A DNA stretch of 64,000 nucleotides. Source: Diadema setosum (Eukaryota; Echinodermata; Echinoidea; Diadematoida; Diadematidae). How positions within the stretch are numbered: the first letter of the stretch is position 1; each line of letters opens with the position of its first letter. Shown in pieces: positions 24,491 through 34,821 of this stretch. The translations under genes and the position numbers were made by a program. The notes under the pieces are model-generated. The model worked only from the letters and a program-made list of their open reading frames with translations, was not told the DNA's origin and did not search any database. The DNA is taken from the NCBI RefSeq assembly GCF_964275005.1, contig NC_092705.1, positions 4,589,825 through 4,653,824 on the forward strand, read 5' to 3'.

Positions 24491-25130
24491 TAAAATGTTA
24501 GGCAAGCTCTGCCAATTGTTGCTTTTGCATTGTAACACTGGCTTGCAACGATCAGAAAACATACCCTTTGAAGAAGAATTCGAACTCAATGAACTTTGTC
24601 CCAATCCGGCGAAGCAACAGACCAGCTTTACTGAACATATTCAAATTTAATGCGTATCTCTACAACAAAGGTTGTTCCCATGACAATCAGAGAGCCCATC
24701 AAACCTTTTCCAATACAGCAACGACTCATTAATGCAAGCGGAATTCCAAGTATTGAAATGCTTCGGTATACACAGTTGGTGTTGCTGGAATAATTGAGTT
24801 TCTAGTCCTCCAAGAAGAAATACAAGTATATATCCATAAATTTGAATGCATTAGTACTCTGACCTATTGTTCATGGCACTCGCTACATCATGTACCAGGT
24901 AAAGAGGTTCAGTTGGCTTTGATAAGGGTTTTTTTTTGGGGGGGGGGAGGGGGGTGGGGGCAGTGTTTTGGAGGTTTTCATTCTGTTTGTTTTAAGATGA
25001 TGGAAGGTCATGGTGTGTACATCTAGAATTGATAAAGTGAAATAAAAGGAGCTGATTCTTGTTACGAGATTAGACCAAGTGTATCGCAAAACTTGGAAAG
25101 TAAGACTGGCAGTTCTTACTCGATCGATAT

Positions 25131-26309
25131 TAGGGAGCTTTAGATTTGCGACGCGGACATTTAAGACAACGATTGCATTGGCTGTTCTCCTCTCTCCCTG
25201 CGTTGTGTTGCAAAGTAGCCTTAGATTGTGTTATACAGAGATGCAACCTATAAAAAATAAAATGGCGCCCCCATTTGATCGGTGCATCAAGTAGCTCTCT
25301 GCATTGTGAATTGAGCGGATGCAAAATTGGCCCAGAAAGCGTAGTGAAAACTCAGACGAAGCAAGCTATAAATCGATTGATTTTGATAAGCAATTTTGCG
25401 CATGCGCAGAACAAGTTTTTTTATACCCCCGCCAAACGAAGTTTGAAGGGGGTATATAGGAATCAGCGGACGGTCAGGCGGTCGGTCGGTCGGGCGGTCG
25501 GTCCGTTGCAAATCTTGCGTCGCGAACTACTTCCTCAGTTTTCAACCGATTCCCATAAAACTTGGCACAGATATGTGCCTTGGGTTGTAGATGTGCAAGA
25601 CGTATTTTTTGACAGTACCCAAAAGTACGTTGCCATGGTAACGGCATATTATGGGCAAAAATGGGTACAAATCTTGCGTCGCGAACTCCTCCCACAGTTT
25701 TTGATCAATTTTTATGAAATTAGGTACAGATGTTCATCTGAATTTGTTACTGTGCAAGACACATATTTCCGCAGTGGTAAAAAGTGCGTTGCCATGGTAA
25801 CGGCATGTTATTGGCAAAATGCTTCATGGCAAAACTGCTTCATCAGTGTTCTTCCAGTTCTCATGGAATTCATATTGAATGTTTGTCTTAGGATACAGGT
25901 CAGCATGACACATTTCTTGACAGTGACAAAAAGTATGTTGCCATGGTAACAGCTCACATATTATGAGCCAAAATGATGGAAAATTTTGTGTTGCAAACTA
26001 CTTCCTCAGTTTTTGCCCAATTTCCATGAAACTTGGTACAGATGTGTGCCTTTGGTTGTAGATGTGCAAGACGCATTTTTCGACAGTACCCGAAAGTACG
26101 TTGCCATGGTAACGGCATATTAATGGCAGAAGATCAAGGAAAGATCTTGCGGATTTAACTACTACTCAGTTTCTTGACCAAAGCTTATGAAATGTTGTTT
26201 TGACCAAAGCTTATGAAATGTTGTTTGGCGGGGGTATAATCAGTCGCTGTAGCGACATTTCTAGTTTTCCTCTGAATATCCGCGTCGCAAAAATCTAAAG
26301 CTCCCTATT
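25131..26309. mobile_element. Inverted-repeat element split by a second insertion
   Basis: AGGGAGCTTTAGATTT (25131) followed by GCGACGCGGA is matched inverted at 26281-26309. The right half is only about 40 bp. Most of the space between is a younger tract element (25423-26268). The original element was probably about 330 bp. Confidence 0.6.
25423..26268 (-). mobile_element. GTCG-tract element with 16-bp inverted ends, nested in 25131-26309
   Basis: TATACCCCCGCCAAAC at the left is inverted perfectly at 26224-26239. Past that right end lies a hairpin GTCGCTgtaGCGAC and ATTTCTAG, shared with the start of 48640-49940. Near the left end is a GGTCGGTCGG tract, then units of about 160 bp carrying TTGCGTCGCGAACTAC and GTTGCCATGGTAACGGCAT. 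A long open frame across it is not a gene. Confidence 0.65.
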
Positions 26310-27290
26310 ACCAGCTGTGTTTTGTAGACACTTGTCACTGTGTGAGAAAACCAAAGCTCCCGTTGGTAGTTGGGGAATGAGAGAAATATATGTCCTGTAG
26401 TATCCGTCCTTTGGGAGAGGAACTTCATTTTTCAGAACTTACTGGACCGACATCAAAGATTTGTGAACTACATGTAGTTCACAAGCTGAAAATCATGAAT
26501 TTTGGTGGCAGAAAGTGGCAATTGACAAATGGCATAAATTTTTTGGCTTTCATGGTTGATATGTATATTTGAAAGAAAAATAAATCTTACAAATGGAAAA
26601 GATTGATTTAAATGTCCAATGTGATGCCTGTTGGCAAGATATTCATGATAACTGAGTGTTTACATAAAAGGAAACAAAGGCTCGTTTTCATCTGAACATG
26701 TGCTCGGAGCTGAGTGTATTACATTGGCAGACCCTCGATCTTTGTATATGTTGTTTTTCTTTAATAATCATCTGTCAGTTGTAATCTTTAAGTAAAAAAT
26801 CGGTGTCAAACACTTAGGTACTTCAGGGGAGCTCAAATGACCTCATAGGAGAGAGTGTGAGGGAAAAAAAATACCCACTTATGGAAACCTTTATATCTGT
26901 GTGTAGGTATTTTTTCCACAGCTCTTGATTTAGATTAGAAAGCAAAGGAGGGAAGTTCTGTAATATATCTGAATTTCTATACTCTGTACATACTGACTGT
27001 AGATAAATGTGCAATAAAATATGTGGAAAGTACTTTTGTGTATACTGGCATTCTTGAAGTTTTGTCATGGTGTGAACTATACATCTTAATGATGGTAATT
27101 ACTCTAGGATTTAAAAGGGAATTCAAGACCCGTCAAAAAGTTAGTCTGAAAATAAAGAGTAAATTATGACAAGCACCACAGCAAAAATTTGATCAAAATT
27201 AGATCAAATACACTGTATAAGGAAGTTACAGAATTTTAAAGATTGGCTAATTTTTGTATGAAAGTTATTAAACAGTCAATACAGAATATT
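26310..27290. other. Intergenic DNA without recognisable features
   Basis: A/T-rich; isolated AATAAA motifs (near 26578 and 27012). No supported exon. Confidence 0.5.
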
Positions 27291-27680
27291 TAAAGGGATC
27301 GTATAGTTTTGGTTGAGACCTAATTGCGGGTTTCTAACATTTTTTTGGTGAGATAATGAGAAACCTCTTATGAAGTATGAAAGAGCATGTAATTCTATGA
27401 GGAATTCAATGTTTATTTGATGAAAATTGGTTTTGAAATGGCCGAGATATCCAAAAAAGAGCAATTCTAATAAAGTGTGGGACCCACACTTTATTACGAT
27501 CGCTTTGTTTTACTTTGTTTTTGGATGATTCAGTCATTCCAAACCCGATTTTCATCAAATAAACTTTTAATTCCTCTTAAAATGGTATGCTCTGTACTAT
27601 ATCACAAGTGTTTTCTTGGTATCTCGCAAAAAGTTAAAAGCCCAATTCTCATCTCCACCAATACTGTACTATCCCTTTAA
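27291..27680. mobile_element. Palindromic TTAA-ended MITE, copy 1
   Basis: Starts TTAAAGGGATCGTATAGTTT and ends with the inverted equivalent ACTGTACTATCCCTTTAA. The halves are inverted matches over most of the length (TTTGATGAAAATTGG / CGATTTTCATCAAATAAAC). TTAA at both ends is compatible with a piggyBac-like target site. A diverged copy lies at 53060-53417. Confidence 0.65.
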
Positions 27681-27875
27681 ATGAGAAGTAACGATGTTAT
27701 CACCTCACACTTTCCATTGATTGTGTACAAGAAAAAAAAAATGCAAAAATTCAAATTTTCTTGTCTAAAAATATAAACCATTTTATTCCTTGTTGAATAA
27801 CTTCAAAATAATGATCAGTCAGATACAGTTTGTATGTCAGGATATCATATTCAAACTTGATAATAACTGACTTGG

Positions 27876-28720
27876 TTGATAAATGAAGAGAAGAGCTATT
27901 TCCAATATCAATGGATGGTACAGTGTACATGTAATAGTGACAGGGGATGTGAGGAACAACGTTCAATACTGTCAACAGGCAAAAACATTTTTTTTCTTAT
28001 GGACAGTATTTTGAAGGACAACAATATCCCATGGAAGGGTGTAGTATTGGTAGCACATTCTGCTGACAATGCAGCTGTAATGAAGGGAGCTCAAAGTGGG
28101 GTTGCCTCGTTTGTGAAAAAGGGAAAATCAAGACATCTTCATCTTGGGGTGCCCATGTCAACTGTTGCGCCTCTCCACCGAAAAGGGAGCGAGCGTGTTC
28201 CCATTCTCACCTGTTGATGTCCTTACACTATAAACCTTCTACTACCTAGAGAAGTCCAGTAAGAGGCATAAACCCTTCAAGGAAGTACAGGAGATGTGTG
28301 GAGCACAAGACCATGCAATTCTCAAGCATGAACTTACCCGCTGAAGGTCTACGGAAAGAGCTCTAGGAAAACTTACTGAGCAGTGGGTGCCTCTCAAAGA
28401 AAACTATTATAGAATCTAGTTTAGATTGGAGGCACTGTCTGATAAAGCTAATCAACCTAGAAAACAGAAGGCAAAGGTTACAAGAAGTCTGCATATGCAG
28501 GCAGTGCACCTCAAACCTCATAGGAACATGCTAAGCTTGTTAAAGGAAAATATGTAGAAGAAAGACAATGATAGGAACCCAAAAATGCCAAAGATACAAG
28601 AGAAGACAGATTACTGGTCAAAATGTGCTGCAAGGGCTAGAAATTAAAATAATATGAAGAGAAGTATGCAATCTTGAAGTTCATGGACAAAAGTCTATCC
28701 TGAAGAAGGAACGATGTAGT
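27876..28720 (+). mobile_element. hAT-like transposase relic
   Basis: An open stretch (27876-28217) contains KGVVLVAHSADNAAVMKG, resembling the SDNAAVM block of hAT-type transposases and their domesticated relatives. The following 500 bp, read in the same direction, gives HKPFKEVQEMCGAQDHAIL and QWVPLKENYYRI, resembling later blocks of the same proteins. Several stops and frame changes interrupt it. No terminal repeats were identified. The family call is by recognition of short motifs only. Confidence 0.45.
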
Positions 28721-29079
28721 TTATAAATTTGACATCAAGCATAACACACTGTTGGACGTACTAAAACATGATCAGGCAGTCAAACATTCATGTAATGCAC
28801 AAAGAGGCAACAAATGCCAAATGGAGCAGGTAACATTGGTTGTAGGAACTGGACCTTGGGGATAAGAGGGTAGAGCTTGACATGAAGTCTCTAGATTTAA
28901 ATTCAAAGGAAGTCACTGGGAATTGTTTTAAACCCTTAAAATTTGATGCCATGGGAAGGTCTCTTTTGGATCCTACATGTATGTTTCAGATAGACAAAGT
29001 TGCCATATGCCTAGGTTGGCCAAAGACAGTGTGGTCAACATCGGTTTAAAGTTTCCTGGTAGGAAAAACTCAGGAAACC

Positions 29080-29570
29080 TATGCTGCCCTCTCCCTTCAA
29101 GAATGCTCCAAGTACGACAATTAAAGTTCTTATCTTGAGAGTACATGAGTTGGTGCCTGAAGCACACCAGCAGATGTCCTGGAACAGCAGGAGACAGGAG
29201 GAGCAGACGTTTGTGGACTTTGTGCAGCGGAAGCAGTCTCATTTTGACCATTGGGTGGCATCGTCTGGTGCAGACGACTGGAAGAAATTGAAGGAACTCG
29301 TCTTGCTTGACGAGTTGACATGGTGTGTTTACCGTGATCAGCGGGAGAGGCTTCAAGAAAGCAGAGGTTCATGGTGACAAGAAAGCAGCCGCTTTCCTGG
29401 ACGAATATGTTCTTGCTTACAAGAAAGGGAGAAAAGGTGTATAAAGAAAAGGGGCTGCTGCTCCTAGAACTCCTAAACCAGAGGTCAAGGGTTCATATCT
29501 TCCTGGGGAGAATCGTAACATTGCATGTTTCTATTGTACACAGGAAGGTTATAGGATGTCAACCTGCTTG
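29080..29570 (+). mobile_element. Gag relic of an LTR retroelement (Ty3/Gypsy-like)
   Basis: An old fragment with a capsid-like helical segment (QTFVDFVQRKQSHFDHW, LVLLDEL) of the SCAN/gag type, followed by a short zinc-knuckle-like remnant near 29520-29570. No LTRs, protease or reverse transcriptase are seen next to it. It is broken and looks old. Confidence 0.5.
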
Positions 29571-29887
29571 AAAAAAAAAAAAACAAAAAAAAAAACGAAA
29601 GGAACACTCTGTCCATCTAGAGGAAATAAACAAGTGGAGGCATCACCGCTTTCAATCGAGACTAAAATTGGAGAAGATGGATGCACTAAAAGCACAGCTG
29701 AGGTTCTGGCAGCACATTCTGTTGCAGGAAGCATAGCCAGCACTGAGCCGATTTTCTGAAAGCTCTTCAGAGACCCCAGGAAAGAGAAGAAACTCTACAA
29801 CTGATGAACTGAAAGGAAAACCTGCTGAAGCTAATCACCAAGGCATCATCATCAACAGACAAAAACAGTAACCCATCCCTATATTGG

Positions 29888-30193
29888 GTGGGGAAGAGAA
29901 TTGGACACTTTTTCAATCGTGAGGGTGAAGATGAGGTATCAGATTTAGATTCTAGGTATCCAGTCAAAGGCAAGGTTATATCGTTGTCCATACCTGGCTA
30001 CCCAGAGTGGTTCAATATCAAATACGCCAATGACCAGGCAATATACACCTACAAGCTCTTGGAAGATCTAGAGGGGGGTCCCGGAGATCTAGAAATATTT
30101 AGATACATTAAAGATCAGTTCAAAAAAATTTTACTGATAATATCTCAAAGAAAATATGTGTACAGATACTATTCTATGCCTACGCAAAATTAA
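29888..30193 (+). pseudogene. Unclassified coding relic (WFNIKY motif)
   Basis: An open stretch with GKRIGHFFNREGEDE and PGYPEWFNIKYANDQAIYTY. Such W-x-N-I-x-Y / YTYxLLEDLE segments turn up in repeated invertebrate ORFs near transposase-like genes, but I cannot name the domain. It lies just downstream of the transposase-like and gag-like relics and is probably part of that decayed cluster. Confidence 0.35.
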
Positions 30194-31119
30194 TTACTAT
30201 TTTATTTCATGAGTTTATGCAAGAACTCACTGTGAGAGCCTGCTCAACGCACACCGGTCATCTCCCATTGTGTGGAGAAAAAATCAATGGAGGATTCAGC
30301 TGCGAATTACCCAGCCCCAAGCAACTGCCCCAACTTGGTGGTTCCCAAAGTAAACCTGGTGATTTGGGACAATTCTTTCTCCAACTCCCTAATAAAATAA
30401 AGGTCAAACTTCAAAATGGTATATTCTGGTTTAATCTTTCCATTAATTTGCATAATTGCTCAGTTTGAATTACAAGGAATAAGAAAGCTATCTTTCATTA
30501 CATGACTTTGTAAGACAAATTGATATTGCACACTAATACTTATGTACCAAGCTCTACCTTAACATTTGTCACTTTATTTTTTTTTTCACATATGTAACAT
30601 AAATTAATACTAACTATGCAAACTTAATTTACTAATTTGCACACTGATCATTTTCAAAATATGCAAATTATTACTCTGTAGCACAGTTGACCCTTGCAAG
30701 TTATTTACGGTTCATTATTTTACACCAGAGCCATTTAAGTAATACTTTGAAATGTTCTCTCCATGAATATCATTTGATAGCTACTTTTTTCTTATATGTG
30801 CATAATTAATTAGCACTAATTTACATAATACACATAATCATCGAAAAAACATAACACTATTAAAATTGTGAAGGAGGTACGTTGTACCAAACGACATGGT
30901 GCAGCTTGATATGGTTTGCATGTATTTCTATTTTTTGTGTGACATCACTACCCAAATGTTGCAGAGAACTTCAGATTATTCAAGCAAAGATTGCAGCTGT
31001 ATTTTCAAGTCAACATACACCAGAGAAGGATAGAGTGTCTACCTTATTGTTAGCAAATGGTAAGCAAGATCTCTAACATCTTAATTGTTGATATCTCATT
31101 GAACAACAACAAGCAGACA

Positions 31120-31440
31120 TAAATGCCATATTTGGTAAGTTCCAGGAACAGTTAGAGCCTCAAGAAAAATATTGTGTTTGTAGATTAAAGTTGTCAAAAC
31201 TGAAACAAAATGCTAACGAAGAGCTTGAGAACTTTATCAATCTGTGTAGAGTTGTAGCATCAAAGTGTGAATTTGCACAGCCCGAGCTTAACGAGCGATT
31301 GACTGAAGTCATAATCAATAGTACTCCCATTCCAGAGTACTAGAAAGAGTTATTTACAAAGGATAAAGGTGTTGTATTATGAGCGCACTACATCTGTCAC
31401 AGGTGTATGCATTGTGTTCTACTACTGATGATACGGTCAG
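31120..31440 (+). mobile_element. Second gag-like relic of an LTR retroelement
   Basis: Reads like a gag helical segment (NANEELENFINLCRVVASKC, then TPIPEY) of Ty3/Gypsy-like elements. It is a short, decayed fragment with no LTRs visible. The sequence after it (31450-31545) is repeated at 32266-32365. Confidence 0.4.
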
Positions 31441-31545
31441 AGCAGCAGTCATTACCATGACGTTCGATTGTAATTGTGGATTAAAGTTGTTACAAATTTA
31501 TCTTTAAACAACTGTATATTTGTTTGATCACTGAATCTGTCAATT

Positions 31546-32256
31546 AGGCCAAAAAAAAAAAAAATGTTGCATTGGCGTAACATGAGATTTTCAAATAGGG
31601 TCGGTCGGGCGGATTTTTTTTTTTTTTTTTTTGCTACCTGCATTTTACGTGTAAAACTCGTGCTCAGCTCAGTAAACAGTTACAACTGCTGCACCGAATG
31701 TGCTGTGTTCATCTATTCTACAAATCATTTATGAGGCCGATTACTGGAATTATACCCCTTCACAGAATTTAAAGATGTTGAAATCCCTATCCTGAATGTT
31801 TTCACTTCATATTTTACTATTTTGACTTAGATAAGATAGATGCAAATTGACCCATATGTACGATCTTTTCATCGCACACGGCGATCTCTATTACAGTCCC
31901 ACATATACAGATTCGTGTAAGTTCTCCACACAAGAAACCTATGGCAAAACTGTGCACAATACATCGCAGTCTGAATGCTACGTATACACTGAATAAATCT
32001 TGTTAGAGTAAGTGTCCGTGTTGGAAACAGATGACGTACTGATCAAGGAAGGCTTATGCGAGGCGCTAGATCTCTCCCTCGTACATCCGATATCCCCAGA
32101 GCCGTTTCCACTTCCGGGTTTGTGTGATCGCGATGGCAATCAACAAGATATTTGATATCGATAGCAAAAAAAATGATAAAAAAAACATGGGGTCGGCGGA
32201 ATTTTTAGGGTCGGGCGGGTTATGCCAATGCAACAATTTTTTTTTTTTTTGCCTTA
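31546..32256. mobile_element. Insert with inverted ends, flanked by about 95-bp direct repeats
   Basis: The left end reads TTGCATTGGCGTAAC after a poly-A run. The right end is its inverted match (GTTATGCCAATGCAAC before a poly-T run). Just inside both ends are GGGTCGG/GGGCGG blocks next to T-rich runs. The DNA on each side (31450-31545 and 32266-32365) is about 90% alike and in the same direction, beginning CATTACCATGAC. This looks like a non-autonomous element inside a local duplication. Confidence 0.5.
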
Positions 32257-32365
32257 TTACAACATGGTAGTAGTCATTACCATGACATTCAATTGTAATT
32301 GTGGATTAAAGTTATTACAAATTTATCTTGAAACAACTGTTATCTGTTTATCATTGAATCTGTCC

Positions 32366-33385
32366 ATTATTACAACAAAATGCTTCACATTACACCAAGC
32401 AGGAGAGCTAGGCCGTACATATGAAGCAAGGCAGGCTCACATCTGAGCAGTACAGAAGCTGAACTCCCCTTTCCATCAAACATTGCATCACTGGGTTTAC
32501 ACAAGCAGAGCTAGAGGGAAACAACAACCGTGCATGTTGACACACCATGTACAATACTACATAGGTAATGGCAATACATTAGTGAATACATGGATGACAA
32601 TGTGCTAGGTTGCTAGTCTTGAAAGTCCAGACCCCAGTCCCAGACACACATCTTGCAAGATAGTGGGACGGCACAGAGTCTTCTGTGTGCAGGAAAACTC
32701 AGACAAGTCTTCAGTGGAATCAGACGGGGGTTTTTTTTTCAGTCTGGGGAGTGGAAGATGTAGTGTTCAAGTGTTTCTTCATAGTGTTGAGTTTAGGAAT
32801 GATCTTGGCAATGACTCAGTCTTGGTAGGTGTTTGCCCACACTGCCAGTTGAAGGTGTTACTCTGTTACTGGGTAATAATTTGCTGGAGAAAAGGTCTTT
32901 CCTCGTATTGCTCCCAGTAAGATCCCAGCTGTCAATGATGCCACGGAAAAGTCAGTTTAGGAAGTTTGACCCCGCCCGCGTGACATGACCTTTAGCATCT
33001 TCAAGGCCAAAGTCCATCATTTTGGTGAGACAGAACCGTTCGGCAGAAAGATTCAGCAAAGGTAAAGCCGAACAATAAGCTATCCTCGAAGAAAAAAATG
33101 TCGAAGGAAAAACATGACAATACAGAAAACACAACTCCAAACCTCTCGGCGAATGTAAAGCCATTGGAGAGTAGCAACTCTGCATAAAGCTCGATACCGC
33201 AGAAAGGCAAATCAAATGCATGTGCAGGCGATACTGCCCCACCTAATCCCCCTACTATTGGTGGTCTACTAGGGAAACTCCATGCACTACACCCAGTGTG
33301 ACATCATATCAAGTAAATCAATAATTGGGATTTTAAAAGAATAAATCAATAATTTGATTTTTTTTTAAATATTAAAAAAAAAATA
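32366..33385. other. Intergenic DNA without recognisable features
   Basis: Short frames on both strands show no family motif. It sits between the 31.5-32.3 kb insert and the unclassified relic at 33.4 kb, so it is probably also decayed repeat sequence. Confidence 0.4.
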
Positions 33386-34020
33386 GTGGAAATGGCTGGA
33401 AAACAAAAACGACAGCACACTACTTCTATTGGATTACTTTTGAAAAATAAAAAATTGTATCGCAGGGAAAGCACGGTGCATCGTTTTTGGGTGCAACCAC
33501 ACTATCGTGTATGGAAGCAGTGGAATGAAAGCCTTTGTGATACACAGAAACTCAGATGCCCACAAGACTGCAGCAAAAGTGAAAAGGGAATACCATACTC
33601 TGCCTGCAGCTTCTCTGTGAGGCAGGTACGCCAGTTTTGCTCTCTGGGGAATGAAAAGGGCCCAGGAAGCTGTAACTTTTTATAATATTGTGCACCCCTT
33701 AGCACTCATGAATTGGCAAGATACTGGCAGAAAAAAATAAAAGATGCCCCACTTCTAACTGGCAGCTACCAAGATCAAAAAGCCAATGAAGAAGCCATGG
33801 GAACATCATTTATTGCTGAAACAATTTTCCATCTACAATGTCATCGAAAGCGTAAGACCTTGCATTAGGGTTACCTAAAGATCACAAAGCTGTGAATGAG
33901 TCATCACTGGACAGAACAACGGTTGTACATGCTAAAGGACTGACTGCTGTTCATCAAGTGTTTGGCAGCAGAGATGAAGAAATATCTTTTCTTGATTAGA
34001 AGCATATGCTTAATAACAAA
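33386..34020 (+). pseudogene. Unclassified decayed coding sequence
   Basis: Plus-strand frames show protein-like stretches: GKQKRQHTTSIG near 33395, KREYHTLPAASL near 33580, YASFALWGMKRAQEAVTF near 33630, and LPKDHKAVNESSLDRTTVVH near 33870. They share one direction but several stops and frame changes interrupt them. I do not recognise the family; a transposon protein or a retrocopy are both possible. Confidence 0.3.
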
Positions 34021-34552
34021 CTTTACAATTAAATAAATCTAAATCTTTCTCATCATCTGCAAAGGACTGGTCTGAGTTGCAATACCCTCCCCACAATCAG
34101 TTGCTCTGCTCCCTCACGATTTCGCTCGAAAAAATACTATTTCTGGTCCTCATTAATGTTCTGGTTGGCAAGTGTGCTATTAAACTGCATGAAACATGCA
34201 ATAATATCCCCAAATGTCTCTAGGAGTCTCCCTGATTTTGGTGTGGGAATATAGTAGCAGCCTCGTTAATACAATTAATAACAGTGAGGGGATGATATGT
34301 GATTGTTAGGAATGACCTTTGTTACAAAGATAAGAAAGTAAAATTGAACGACGGCATAAAAACCAGTCTATATTACCCCTGTACAGTGCACAAAGTATGC
34401 CAAATGTCTTCTCCATATACCACAAAAGTCAACCCAAAGAGAAGTGTCCATCAAGACTGACTTCACACACATTCTTTTGTACAATTACCAGATGGGCATT
34501 TAAATGGAAAATTTGAAGTCACTCCTAGAAAAGATAAGAGGTCATTCTACCT

Positions 34553-34558
34553 TTTATT
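34553..34558 (-). terminator. Polyadenylation signal candidate for DHX33
   Basis: AATAAA on the minus strand, about 265 bp past the DHX33 stop codon (34824-34822). It is the first canonical hexamer I noticed downstream. Use of this site is inferred. Confidence 0.4.
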
Positions 34559-34821
34559 ATTGGACATTGTGGACATAAGCAAAGAGTATAAAAATACATA
34601 ACAGAGTTTGGCAAATACAACCAGTCTTCCCTGTACAAAAATATAGACAGATTCAAATGTCAGCTGATTGCAATTTCTTGCACAGTAGAGGCATTAACCA
34701 CTACAGGTGTATTTAGTGTTCGCAGTTCTTCTTTGTGAAGTGTCACAAAATGTTCTCGTTCCATGGAAAGTGCACTGATCAACAGCAAACTGGAAAGATT
34801 GGCTCATCCCTGGGGCTGTCG

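Noticed and set aside
25275-25949. 224-codon open frame
   Set aside because: It crosses the border between two nested repeats, and its repeated peptide blocks follow the 160-bp DNA units; a repeat artefact, not a gene.
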